DNA of 64,000 nt from Arachis hypogaea (Eukaryota; Streptophyta; Magnoliopsida; Fabales; Fabaceae), in NCBI RefSeq assembly GCF_003086295.3, contig NC_092048.1, forward strand, positions 66,692,841 through 66,756,840. The letters are read 5' to 3'. The notes under the pieces are model-generated. The model searched no databases. It worked only from the letters and a program-made list of their open reading frames with translations, and was not told the origin of the DNA. Each line of letters begins with the position of its first letter. Position 1 is the first letter of the stretch. Position numbers and translations under genes: made by a program. This document shows, in pieces, positions 10,560 to 22,000 of this stretch.

Positions 10560-12012
10560 CAACACCAAACTTAAAGCTTGCTTGTCCCCAAGCAAGAAAA
10601 GATTTATTGAGAAGAAAGAATGAAATGGAAGAGGATGTTCATGCTAGCAGAGTATTATTGATAGTTTATGGGGTTTTGTGTGGATATGTAAATACTCACT
10701 TCTTACTGACTCCTAGGCCTAGAAAGTCTCCTTCAAGCTTCAAGTAACATACTGCTATGACCTCTCATTATTCCTTTATCCTTGGCTATTACTTTGTTTA
10801 TAAGCTTTATTTGAGTGTCATGTGTAGCAAGTTCATTTTCTTTTCTTTATACTTGACACATTATTCACCATAGACACTTGGCTCACATTCCTTCTTAAAA
10901 CATTGATGCCCAGCACCTCTTTGGGTTACTAAATGCCTTGTAGTTAGGTTGCTCTTGATAGTGGACTTTCAGCTGATGATCCCGGATTAGTTAACCCAAG
11001 TCACCGAGTGTTGATGCACTCCTAAGAGCTTACTAATCCAAGCAGATCCTAGTACAAAGACACCACAGGCATATATTTTAAAGTTCAAGCTATTGGTGTC
11101 CAGCTTTGTTTCTTTTTGTTTCCTTTTGTTCTGCCACTTTTTGGCTATCTCTTTTCTTTCCTTCTTTTTGTTTTTCTTTCTAACCAAGGAATTTTTTTTA
11201 TTTAATTGAGATTCATAGACAGTAGGCCACTCTTTACTTAGAATGAGATATCCTAGCTCTTTATTCACTAAAAGTGAGCTATTATACAACCACACACATA
11301 CCACCACTTACTTTTATTTTACTTCTATCTAACAGAGATCATCTTGCTTCACATTCAAACTTTTCTTTTATTGAACTTAAAGATGCAGGGGACAACACAT
11401 GCTTCTTGTCAAGTGAAAGTAAACACACAAGCACACACATAAACTAGCCTACTTATTTTAAAAGAAATTTGAATCTGTTTGAACTAAATGAACACTTTAA
11501 CAAGACATCAATCAAAAATATTTCTCAACAGCAAAAGTTAAGTATAGATACAACCTATTGGTTTGCATTTCTTTTGTTCTTCTTTCTGCTGTGCCCATTT
11601 TTGAGTCTTGATGCATAGTATCTTCAATTGGTGGTTAACTCCCAGACTTAATTTCCTGCTACTTCTTCTGATTCAACAGGTTAACTCTGGGCAAACTTTT
11701 GTGTCCTTGCTAAAGGTTATGAAAATGAGACTACACAAAAACAGTTAAGTTGTTTGAATAATCTGTTTGATTGCTTGGAACTAGCAATGTGCAGGAAGTT
11801 AGAATGAAGTTTTGGTGGAACACCAAACTTAGCATCTTGCATTCTCCCTTCGATTGTTTTTTGTGTGCAACACCAAACTTAGCTTCTTGCAATACATAGC
11901 AGTTATCCAACACTCTTATTGAAAAAGTTATGAAAAGAAAACTACCTCAGGTTGGGTTGCCTCCCAACAAGCGCTCTTTTATTGTCACTAGCTTGACATC
12001 TTTCAATTCTTT
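10560..12012 (-). other. Element 2, 3' non-coding internal region
   Basis: Sequence between the integrase stop and the LTR. It holds the inverted repeat TTGGGAGGCAACCCAA (near 11950, read on the minus strand) and AAGTTTGGTGTT boxes (near 11880, 11830 and 10565, the last against the LTR). A segment at about 11040-10900 is closely similar to 4014-4135 in element 1. ORFs of 60-106 residues at 11731-11913 and 10987-11307 lack recognisable domains and start inside AT-rich low-complexity sequence, so no env-like gene is called. The purine-rich words just before 10560 are the likely polypurine-tract side. Confidence 0.75.
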
Positions 12013-12945
12013 TTAAGAGGGCTGTAGGTGTTGAACCTCTTTTTCCTTATCCCATTGTCCTCCCAAATACAGCTTTGCTCTGTGACCATTTGTTGTGAAT
12101 TGATTCTTTGTTGCCTCATCTAGCAGTTCAATATTCCCATAGGGAAAAACCTTTGTCACCAAGTATGGGCCAGTCCACTTAGACTTCAGTTTGCCAGGAA
12201 AAATTTTAAGCTTCGAATTATACAGGAGCACTTGCTGTCCTGGCTTGAATTCCTTCTTTGTGATCTTCTTGTCATGCCACTTCTTAGCTCTCTCCTTGTA
12301 TATCTTAGCATTTTCATAAGCTTCTATTCTAAATTCATCCAACTCATTTAGTTGTAACAACCTTTTTTCTCCTGCAGCTCGGGGATCAAGGTTGAGGAGT
12401 TTAGTGGCCCAAAAAGCTCTGTGTTCAAGCTCTACAGGGAGGTGGCAGGATTTCCCATACAATAGCTGAAAAGGTGACTTGCCAATAGGAGTTTTAAAAG
12501 ATGTCCTATACGCCCACAATGCATCTTCTAGCTTTCTAGCCCAATCTTTTCTTGTGATTCCCACTGTTTTCTCTAGGATCTTCTTTAATTCCCTATTTGC
12601 AAGTTCAGCTTGGCCGTTAGTCTGAGGATGGTAAGGTGTGGCTACTTTGTGAATTACTCCATATTTGTGGAGGAGTTTCTCCATCTGTTTGTTGCAAAAG
12701 TGACTACCACCATCACTAACAAGACCCTTGGGCACTCCATACCTAGTGAAGATGTGCTTTTTAAGGAATTTGAGGACAATCTGTGCATCACAGGTGGTTG
12801 TGGCTATGGCTTCCACCCACTTTGAGACATACTCCACTGCTACCAAGATGTATCTAAAAGAATAAGAAGGAGGAAAAGGCCCCATGAAATCAATTCCCCA
12901 TAGATCGAACAATTCTAATTCTAAGATAAAGTTTTGAGGCATCTC
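12013..12945 (-). pseudogene. Integrase catalytic core and C-terminal domain (Athila-type), decayed pol
   Basis: Open for 309 codons from an internal Met. In full elements this part of the polyprotein joins the reverse-transcribed DNA to host DNA in the nucleus. The catalytic triad is present: D18 (in WGIDF), D77 (in VSDGG) and E113 (in GQAEL), with exactly 35 residues between the last two, the D35E spacing of retroviral-type integrases. YHPQTNGQ (104-111) and the [10 protein letters not shown] block (145-154) are typical. The C-terminal part has the GPY motif at 258-260 and no chromodomain. The Met at 12942 is not a true start: the frame continues upstream through the two zinc-binding cysteines (QCNEC) to an in-frame TAG at 13027-13029. 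This segment itself shows no frameshift, so its decay is recent or light. Neighbours on both sides are parts of the same element. Confidence 0.92.
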
Positions 12946-13026
12946 ATTCCTTTTTGTTAATCCTCCTGCTTTCTGGCATTCATTACATTGGTGTACATAT
13001 TCTCTGGCATCCTTGAAGATAGTTGG

Positions 13027-13380
13027 CTAATAGAAGCCACTCTGCAGTATTTTTGCGGCTGTTTTTTCTGGGCCAAAGTGTCCACCATAAGCTGAACCAT
13101 GACAATGCCATAAGATGTCCCTCACTTCACTTTCAGGAATACACCTTCTGATCACTCCATCAGAGCATCTCTTAAATAAGAAGGGTTCATCCCATGAAAA
13201 TTTCCTTGCTTCGTTGATCAACTTCTTCACTTGTTGCTTAGAGAACTCTTGCGGTATCTTCCTTCCCACTTTGTAATTTGCTATGTCAGCAAACCAAGGT
13301 GCTTGCTGGATCTGCAGAAGGTGCTCATCTGGGAAGCTTTCATTTATGGGCTGGGATGCTTTTTGACTTGTTTCATGTGT
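13027..13380 (-). pseudogene. Integrase N-terminal zinc-binding domain and linker, ended by an in-frame TAG
   Basis: Frame open from about 13380 down to the TAG at 13027-13029. It contains the Athila-like linker with FPDEH and PWFADIANY, then the HHCC zinc finger histidines in LWHCHGSAYGGHFG (H57 and H64 counted from the GTG codon at 13269). The matching cysteine pair QCNEC lies just past the TAG in the same frame, so one base change separates this piece from the integrase core. The stop falls right after GFY, where a tryptophan is usual in the family, so a TGG to TAG change is likely. Upstream, between about 13381 and 13490, the RNase H to integrase tether is broken by more small indels and stops. 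This is part of one pol reading unit, not a separate gene. Confidence 0.88.
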
Positions 13381-13490
13381 AGCCTTGATAGATATCAGCG
13401 ACCTGATTTTCAGTGCCTTCTTATCTCTTATCTCAATGTCAATTCTTTAGGAGCAGTATCCACCTGATGAGTCTTGGTTAGCATCCTGCT
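13381..13490 (-). pseudogene. Degenerate RNase H to integrase tether
   Basis: Short stretch where family-like words (RWILL, ENQVAD, LSRL) can be read only by changing frame. I count at least three small indels plus the TAA at 13491-13493 that ends the RNase H frame. The plus-strand ORF covering 13231-13467 is antisense and accidental. Confidence 0.75.
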
Positions 13491-13910
13491 TTACATCAAA
13501 TACTTAAGTGCAGCATGATCAGTGTAAACCACAACTTTGGATCCTATCAGATATGATCTAAACTTATCAAATGCATAGACTACAGCTAGCAACTCTTTTT
13601 CTGTTGTGGTGTAATTTCTTTGGGCCTCATTCAACACTTTACTTGCATAATATATGACATGATGCAAATTTCCCTTCTTTTGCCCAAGTACAGCACCAAT
13701 TGCATTGTCACTTGCATCACACATGAGTTCAAAAGGTAATTCCCAATCTGGAGGTGTGATGATTGGTGCTGTTGTGAGTCTATTTTTTAAAGTTTCAAAG
13801 GCATGCTGGCAGTTTTCATCAAAAACAAAAGGGTTATCAAGCATTAACAGATTACTCAAAGGTTGGCTATTTTTGAAAAGTCCTTGATAAACCTTCTGTA
13901 AATCCGGCAT
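13491..13910 (-). pseudogene. RNase H domain of Athila-type pol
   Basis: A 139-codon frame that carries the whole Ty3-type RNase H, which degrades the RNA strand during reverse transcription. Catalytic acids are visible at D65 (MCDASD), E104 (TTEKELLA) and D131 (YTDHAAL), with IGAVLGQ after the first and YYASK in the middle. The first 15 or so residues are out of frame: the family connection sequence is recovered only after two single-base losses near 13905 and 13870. The frame ends at a TAA right after ALKYLM, where the family normally continues. The active-site residues are intact, but the polyprotein is broken on both sides, so no functional product is expected. Confidence 0.9.
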
Positions 13911-14049
13911 GCCCCAAGAAACTTCTAACAGATTTCACATTAATTGGTGGAGGGAGTTTTTCTATGATCTCAACCTTTGCCTTATCAACCTCTATCCCTT
14001 TTCTTGAAACTTTATGGCCAAGAACAATCCCTTCGGCCAAAAACCTCAT
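13867..14049 (-). pseudogene. C-terminal end of reverse transcriptase (thumb/connection), truncated
   Basis: Sixty residues beginning at the satellite junction. The EGIVLGHKVS, GIEVDKAKVE and SVRSFLGHAGF blocks mark the end of the Ty3/gypsy RT and its connection to RNase H. The catalytic fingers and palm with the YxDD box are not in the window. The annotated Met and Arg at the start are encoded by the satellite-like CCTCATC at 14044-14050, so they are not original. After HAGF the frame is lost by a one-base deletion and the last residues are nonsense. The next domain follows at 13910 in another frame. Confidence 0.88.
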
Positions 14050-16009
14050 CTTCGGCAGGCTCCTCGGTTTTTTTTACATTGCTCTGACCCTCGTTCTTTA
14101 AATGACACTATCCCGAGGAGGACACCTAAAGGCGAGCCGTAATGGCCTCATCTTCGCAGGCTACTCCGTTTTTTTTTACGTTGCTCTGACCCTCGTTCTT
14201 TAAATGACGCTATCCTGAGGAGGACACCTAAAGGCGAGCCGTAACCGCCTCATCTTCTGCGGGCACCTCCATTTTTTTTCAGGTTTTTTCCGTTTTTTTT
14301 TTACGTTGGTCTGACCATCGTTCTTTAAATGATGCTATCCCGAGGGGGATACCTAAAGGCGAGCCGTAATGGCCTCATCTTCAGCAGGCTCCTCTAATTT
14401 ATTTTTTCGGTTTTTTCCATTTTTTTTACGTTGTGCTGACCCTCGTTCTTTAAATGATGCTATCCGGTTTTTTTTTTCTTTTTTTTTTACGTCGTTCTGA
14501 CCCTCGTTCTTTAAATGACGCTATCCCGAGGAGGACACCTAATGGCGAGCCATAACGGCCTCATCTTCGGCAGGCTCCTCCATTTTTTTTTTTTACGTTG
14601 TGCAGACCCTCGTTCTTTAAATGACGCTATCCTAAGGAGGAAACCTAAAGGTGAGCCGTAATCGCCTCATCTTCAGCAGGCTCCTCCGTTTTTGTTTTCC
14701 ATTTTTTCCTTTTTTTTAAACGTTATACTGACCCTCGTTCTTTAAATGATGCTATCCCGAGGACGATACCTAAAGGCGAGCCGTAATGGCCTCATCTTCA
14801 GCAGGCTCCTCTAATTTTTTTTTCCAGTTTTTTCCGTTTTTTTTACGTTGTGCTGACCCTCGTTCTTTAAGTGATGCTATCCCGAGGAGGAGACCTAAAG
14901 GCGAGCCGTAAGGGCCTCATCTTCGGCAAGCTCTTCCGGTTTTTTTTTTTTTTTACGTTGTTCTGACTCTCGTTCTTTGAATGACGCTATCCAGTTTTTT
15001 TCTTTTTTTTTTACGTTGTTCTGACCCTCGTTCTTTAAATGACGCTATATCGAGGAGGACACCTAAAGGCGAGCCGTAACGGCCTCATCTTCGGCAGGCT
15101 CCTCCGTTTTTTTTTTTAACGATGTGCTGGCCCTCGTTCTTTAAAAGACGCTATCCTAAGGAGGACACCTTAAGGCGAGCCGTAATCGCCTCATCTTCAG
15201 AAGGCTCCTCCGTTTTTTTTTCCGCTTTTTTCCTTTTTTTTAAACGTTATGATGACCCTCGTTCTTTAAATGACGCTATCCCGAGGAGGATACCTAAAGG
15301 CGAGCCGTAATGGCTCAGCTTCAGCAGGCTCTTCTATTTTTTTCGGTTTATTCCATTTGTTTTTTACGTTGTGCTGACCCTCGTTCTTTAATGATGCCAT
15401 CCCGAGGAGGACACTTAAAGGCGAGCCGTAATGGCTTCATCTTCGGCAGGCTCCTTTGGTTTTTTTTTTTACGTTGTGCTGACCCACGTTCTTTAAATGA
15501 CGTTACCCTGAGGAGGACACCTAAAGGCGAGCCGTAATGGCCTCATCTTCGGCAGGCTCCTCCATTTTTTTTCCTATTTTTTTTTTTACGTTGTGCTGAC
15601 CCTCGTTCTTTAAATGACGCTATCCTGAGGAGGACACCTAAAGGCGAGCCGTAATGGCCTTATCTTCGGCAGGCTCCTCCATTTTTTTTTCCTATTATTT
15701 TTTTACGTTGTGCTGACCCTCGTTCTTTAAATGATGCTATCCCGAGGAGGACACCTAAAGGCGAGTCGTAATGGTCTCATCTTCGGCAAGCTCCTCCGGT
15801 TTTTTTTCGGTTTTTTTCATTTTTTTTTTACGTTGTTCTGACCCTGGTTCTTTAAATGACGCTCTCCCGAGGAGGACACCTAAAGGCGAGCCGTAATGGC
15901 CTCATCTTCGGCAGGCTCCTCCAGTTTTTTTTCGGTTTTTTCGTTTTTTTTTTACGTTATTCTGACCCTCGTTCTTTACATGACGCTATCCCGAGGAGGA
16001 CACCTAAAG
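14044..16009 (+). repeat. 117-bp satellite, irregular leading part of block C
   Basis: Resumes at CCTCATCTTCGG against element 2. Monomer types are mixed, including the first short monomers in which the sequence jumps from GACGCTATCC directly to a T-rich linker (about 14462 and 14990). These lack the GAGGAGGACACC to GGCTCC half and are about 60-80 bp long. The short type is later fixed in the 768-bp HOR. No gene is seen; the 62-75 residue frames here are satellite translations. Confidence 0.95.
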
Positions 16010-19000
16010 GCGAGCCATAATGGCCTCATCTTCGGCAGGCTCCTCCGTTTTTTTTCCGGGTTTTTTTTTTTTAACGTTGTGTTGACCCTCGTTCTTTAAA
16101 TGACGCTATCCTAAGGAGGAAACCTAATGGTGAGCCGTAATCGCCTCATCTTCAGCAAGCTCCTCCGTTTTTTTTTCCGGTTTTTTCCTTTTTTTTAAAC
16201 GTTATGCTGACCCTCGTTCTTTAAATGACGCTATCCCGAGGAGGATACCTAAAGGCGAGCCGTAATGGCCTCATCTTCAGCAGGCTCCTCTAATTTTTTT
16301 TCCGGTTTTTTCCGTTTTCTTTACGTTTTGCTGACCCTCGTTCTTTAAATGATGCTATCCCAAGGAGGACACCTAAAGGCGAGCCGTAATGGCCTCATCT
16401 TCGGCAAGCTCCTCCTGTTTTTTTTTACGTTGTTCTGACCCTCGTTCTTTGAATGACGCTATCCAGTTTTTTTTCTTTTTTTTTTACGTTTTTTGACCCT
16501 CGTTCTTTAAATGACGCTATTCCGAGGAGGACACCTAAAGGCGAGCCGTAACGGCCTCATCTTCGGCAGGCTCCCCCATTTTTTTTCCGGATTTTTTTAT
16601 AACGTTGTGCTGACCCTCGTTCTTTAAAAGACGCTATCCTAAGGAGGACACCTAAAGGTGAACCGTAATCGCCTCATCTTCAGCAGGCTCCTCCATTTTT
16701 TTTCCGCTTTTTCCATTTTTTTAAACGTTATGCTGCCCCTCGTTCTTTAAATGACGCTATCCCGAGGAGGACACCTAAAGGCGAGCCATAACGGCCTCAT
16801 CTTCGGCAGGATCCTCCGATTTTTTCCGGGTTTTTTTTTTTAACGTTGTCCTGACCCTCGTTCTATAAATGACGCTATCCTAAGGAGGAAACCTAATGGT
16901 GAGCCGTAATCGCCTCATCTTCAGCAAGCTCCTCCGTTTTTTTTTTCCGGTTTTTTCCTTTTTTTTAAACGTTATGCTGACCCTCGTTCTTTAAATGACG
17001 CTATCCCGAGGAGGATTCCTAAAGGCGAGCCGTAATGGCCTCATCTTCAGCAGGTTCCTCTAATTTTTTTTTTGATTTTTTCCATTTTTTTTACGTTGTG
17101 CTAACCCTCGTTCTTTAAATGATGCTATCCCGAGGAGGACACCTAAAGGCGAGCCGTAATGGCCTCATCTTCGGCAAGCTCCTCCTGTTTTTTTTTACGT
17201 TGTTCTGACCCTCGTTCTTTGAATGACGCTATCCAGTTTTTTTTCTTTTTTTTACGTTTTTTGACCCTCGTTCTTTAAATGACGCTATCCCAAGGAGGAC
17301 ACCTAAAGGCGAGCCGTAACGGCCTCATCTTCGGCAGGCTCCCCCATTTTTTTTCCGGGTTTTTTTTAACGTTGTGCTGACCCTCGTTCTTTAAAAGACG
17401 CTATCCTAAGGAGGACACCTAAAGGTGAACCGTAATCGCCTCATCTTCAGCAGGCTCCTCCGTTTTTTTTTCCGCTTTTTCCATTTTTTTAAACGTTATG
17501 CTGCCCCTCGTTCTTTAAATGACGCTATCCCGAGGAGGACACCTAAAGGCGAGCCATAACGGCCTCATCTTCGGCAGGCTCCTCCGTTTTTCTCCGGGTT
17601 TTTTTTTTTAACGTTGTGCTGACCCTCGTTCTTTAAATGACGCTATCTTAAGGAGGAAACCTAATGGTGAGCCGTAATCGCCTCATCTTCAGCAAGCTCC
17701 TCCGTTTTTTTTTCCGGTTTTTTCCTTTTTTTAAAACGTTATGCTGACCCTCGTTCTTTAAATGACGCTATCCCGAGGAGGATACCTATAGGCGAGCCGT
17801 AATGGCCTCATCTTCAGCAGGCTCCTCTAATTTTTTTTCCGGTTTTTTCCGTTTTTTTTACGTTGTGCTGACCCTCGTTCTTTAAATGATGCTATGCCGA
17901 GGAGGACACCTAAAGGCGAGCCGTAATGGCCTCATCTTCGGCAAGCTCCTCCTGTTTTTTTTACGTTGTTCTGACCCTCGTTCTTTGAATGACGCTATCC
18001 AGTTTTTTTCTTTTTTTTTACGTTTTTTGACCATCGTTCTTTAAATGACGCTATCCCGAGGAGGACACCTAAAGGCGAGCCGTAACGGCCTCATCTTAGG
18101 CAGGCTCCCCCATTTTTTTTCCGGATTTTTTTTTAACGTTGTGCTGACCCTCGTTCTTTAAAAGACGCTATCCTAAGGAGGACACCTAAAGGTGAACCGT
18201 AATCGCCTCATCTTCAGCAGGCTCCTCCGTTTTTTTTCCGCTTTTTCCATTTTTTTAAACGTTATGCTGCCCCTCGTTCTTTAAATGACGCTATCCCGAG
18301 GAGGACACCTAAAGGCGAGCCATAACGGCCTCATCTTCGGCAGGCTCCTCCGTTTTTTTCCGGGTTTTTTTTTTTAACGTTGTGCTGACCCTCGTTCTTT
18401 AAATGACGCTATCCTAAGGAGGAAACCTAATGGTGAGCCGTAATCGCCTCATCTTCAGCAAGCTCCTCCGTTTTTTTTTTCCGGTTTTTTCCTTTTTTTA
18501 AAACGTTATGCTGACCCTCGTTCTTTAAATGACGCTATCCCGAGGAGGATACCTAAAGGCGAGCCGTAATGGCCTCATCTTCAGCAGGCTCCTCTAATTT
18601 TTTCCGGTTTTTTCCGTTTTTTTTATGTTGTGCTGACCCTCGTTTTTTAAATGATGCTATCCCAAGGAGGACACCTAAAGGCGAGCCGTAATGGCCTCAT
18701 CTTCGGCAAGCTCCTCCTGTTTTTTTTACGGTTTTCTGACCCTCGTTCTTTGAATGACGCTATCCAGTTTTTTTTCTTCTTTTTTTTACGTTTTTTGACC
18801 CTCGTTCTTTAAATGACGCTATCCCGAGGAGGACACCTAAAGGCGAGCCGTAACGGCCTCATCTTCGGCAGGCTCCCCCGTTTTTTTTCCGGGTTTTTTT
18901 CTAACGTTGTGCTGACCCTCGTTCTTTAAAAGACGCTATCCTAAGGAGGACACCTAAAGGTGAACCGTAATCGCCTCATCTTCAGCAGGCTCCTCCATTT

Positions 19001-22000
19001 TTTTTCCGCTTTTTCCATTTTTTTAAACGTTATGCTGCCCCTCGTTCTTTAAATGACGCTATCCCGAGGAGGACACCTAAAGGCGAGCCATAACGGCCTC
19101 ATCATCGGCAGGTTCCTCCGTTTTTTCCGGGTTTTTTTTTTTAACGTTGTGCTGACCCTCGTTCTTTAAATGACGCTATCCTAAGGAGGAAACCTAATGG
19201 TGAGCCGTAATCGCCTCATCTTCAGCAAGCTCCTCCGTTTTTTTTTCCGGTTTTTTCCTTTTTTTAAAACGTTATGCTGACCCTCGTTATTTAAATGACG
19301 CTATCCCGAGGAGGATACCTAAAGGCGAGCCGTAATGGCCTCATCTTCAGCAGGCTCCTCTAATTTTTTTTCCGGTTTTTTCCGTTTTTTTTACGTTGTG
19401 CTGACCCTCGTTCTTTAAATGAGGCTATCCCGAGGAGGACACCTAAAGGCGAGCCGTAATGGCCTCATCTTCGGCAAGCTCCTCCTGTTTTTTTTTACGT
19501 TGTTCTGACCCTCGTTCTTTGAATGACGCTATCCAGTTTTTTTCTTTTTTTTTACGTTTTTTGACCCTCGTTCTTTAAATGACGCTATCCCGAGGAGGAC
19601 ACCTAAAGGCGAGCCGTAACGGCCTCATCTTCGGCACGCTCCCCCATTTTTTTTCCGGATTTTTTTTTAACGTTGTGCTGACCCTCGTTCTTTAAAAGAC
19701 GCTATCCTAAGGAGGACACCTAAAGGTGAACCGTAATCGCCTCATCTTCAGCAGGCTCCTCCGTTTTTTTTTCCGCTTTTTCCATTTTTTTAAACGTTCT
19801 GCTGCCCCTCGTTCTTTAAATGACGCTATCCCGAGGAGGACACCTAAAGGCGAGCCATAACGGCCTCATCTTCGGCAGGATCCTCCGTTTTTTTCCCGGT
19901 TTTTTTTTTAACGTTGTCCTGACCCTCGTTCTTTAAATGACGCTATCCTAAGGAGGAAACCTAATGGTGAGCCGTAATCGCCTCATCTTCAGCAAGCTCC
20001 TCCGTTTTTTTTTTCCGGTTTTTTCCTTTTTTTAAAACGTTATGCTGACCCTCGTTCTTTAAATGACGCTATCCCGAGGAGGATACCTAAAGGCGAGCCG
20101 TAATGGCCTCATCTTCAGCAGGCTCCTCTAATTTTTTTTCCGATTTTTTCCGTTTTTTTTACGTTGTGCTGACCCTCGTTCTTTAAATGATGCTATCCGA
20201 GGAGGACACCTAAAGGTGAGCTGCAATGGCCTCATCTTCGGCAAGCTCCTCCTGTTTTTTTTTACGTTGTTCTGACCCTCGTTCTTTGAATGACGCTATC
20301 CAGTTTTTTTTCCTTTTTTTTTACGTTTTTTGACCCTCGTTCTTTAAATGACGCTATCCCGAGGAGGACACCTAAAGGCGAGCCGTAACGGCCTCATCTT
20401 CGGCAGGCTCCCCCATTTTTTTTCCGGATTTTTTTTTAACGTTGTGCTGACCCTCGTTCTTTAAAAGACGCTATCCTAAGGAGGACACCTAAAGGTGAAC
20501 CGTAATCGCCTCATCTTCAGCAGGTTCCTCCGTTTTTTTTCCGCTTTTTCCATTTTTTTAGACGTTATGCTGCCCCTCGTTCTTTAAATGACGCTATCCC
20601 GAGGAGGACACCTAAAGGCGAGCCATAACGGCCTCATCATCGGCAGGTTCCTCCGTTTTTTTCTGGGTTTTTTTTTTTAACGTTGTGCTGACCCTCGTTC
20701 TTTAAATGACGCTATCCTAAGGGGGAAACCTAATGGTGAGCCGTAATCGCCTCATCTTCAGCAAGCTCCTCCGTTTTTTTTTTCCGGTTTTTTCCTTTTT
20801 TTAAAACGTTATGCTGACCCTCGTTCTTTAAATGACGCTATCCCGAGGAGGATACCTAACGGCGAGCCGTAATGGCCTCATCTTCAGCAGGCTCCTCTAA
20901 TTTTTTTTCCGGTTTTTTCCGTTTTTTTTACGTTGTGCTGACCCTCGTTCTTTAAATGATGCTATCCCGAGGAGGACACCTAAAGGCGAGCCGTAATGGC
21001 CTCATCTTCGGCAAGCTCCTCCTGTTTTTTTTTACGTTGTTCTGACCCTCGTTCTTTGAATGACGCTATCCAGTTTTTTTTCTTTTTTTTTTACGTTTTT
21101 TGACCCTCGTTCTTTAAATGACGCTATCCCGAGGAGGACACCTAAAGGCGAGCCGTAACGGCCTCATCTTCGGCAGGCTCCCCCATTTTTTTTCCGGATT
21201 TTTTTTTAACGTTGTGCTGACCTTCATTCTTTAAAAGACGCTATCCTAAGGAGGACACCTAAAGGTGAACCGTAATCGCCTCATCTTCAGCAGGCTCCTC
21301 CGTTTTTTTTCCGCTTTTTCCATTTTTTTAAACGTTATGTTGCCCCTCGTTCTTTAAATGACGCTATCCCGAGGAGGACACCTAAAGGCGAGCCATAACG
21401 GCCTCATCTTCGGCAGGCTCCTCCGTTTTTTTCCGGGTTTTTTTTATAACGTTGTGCTGACCCTCGTTCTTTAAATGACGCTATCCTAAGGAGGAAACCT
21501 AATGGTGAGCCGTAATCGCCTCATCTTCAGCAAGCTCCTCCGTTTTTTTTTTCCGGTTTTTTCCTTTTTTTAAAACGTTATGCTGACCCTCGTTCTTTAA
21601 ATGACGCTATCCCGAGGAGGATACCTAACGGCGAGCCGTAATGGCCTCATCTTCAGCAGGCTCCTCTAATTTTTTTTCCGGTTTTTTCCGTTTTTTTTAC
21701 GTTGTGCTGACCCTCGTTCTTTAAATGATGCTATCCCGAGGAGGACACCTAAAGGCGAGCCGTAATGGCCTCATCTTCGGCAAGCTCCTCCTGTTTTTTT
21801 TTACGTTGTTCTGACCCTCGTTCTTTGAATGACGCTATCCAGTTTTTTTTCTTTTTTTTTTACGTTTTTTGACCCTCGTTCTTTAAATGACGCTATCCCG
21901 AGGAGGACACCTAAAGGCGAGCCGTAACGGCCTCATCTTCGGCAGGCTCCCCCATTTTTTTTCCGGATTTTTTTTTAACGTTGTGCTGACCCTCATTCTT

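Larger units (their letters stand above)
8669..14049 (-). mobile_element. 5'-truncated Athila-type Ty3/gypsy retrotransposon 2
   Basis: Minus-strand element with, in its own 5' to 3' direction, the end of reverse transcriptase (14049-13867), RNase H (13910-13491), integrase (about 13380-12013), a 1.45-kb non-coding region and a complete 3' LTR (10559-8669). The order RT, RNase H, integrase is that of Ty3/gypsy. Integrase residues and the GHKVS...SFLGHAGF and [11 protein letters not shown] blocks are Athila-like, as I recall that clade. gag, protease, most of RT, the primer binding site and the 5' LTR are missing: the element stops at the satellite word CCTCATCTTCGG. Several frameshifts and stops make it non-autonomous. 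The LTR outer end is exact (TGATGA at 8669), so that side is a true integration edge. No target-site duplication can be tested because the other edge is gone. Confidence 0.93.

Noticed and set aside
10987..11307. 106-codon minus-strand frame as a possible env-like gene of element 2
   Set aside because: It lies in the right interval for an Athila env-like ORF but is short and dominated by a Lys-rich low-complexity stretch. I see no signal peptide and no matching frame in element 1.
12610..13887. Plus-strand frames at 12610-12825, 13231-13467 and 13705-13887
   Set aside because: Shadows of the minus-strand pol remnant; the integrase and RNase H motifs read on the other strand.
8664..14049. Target-site duplication around element 2
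   Set aside because: Only the 3' LTR edge is intact. The other edge is a truncation inside RT, so no duplication can be expected or tested.
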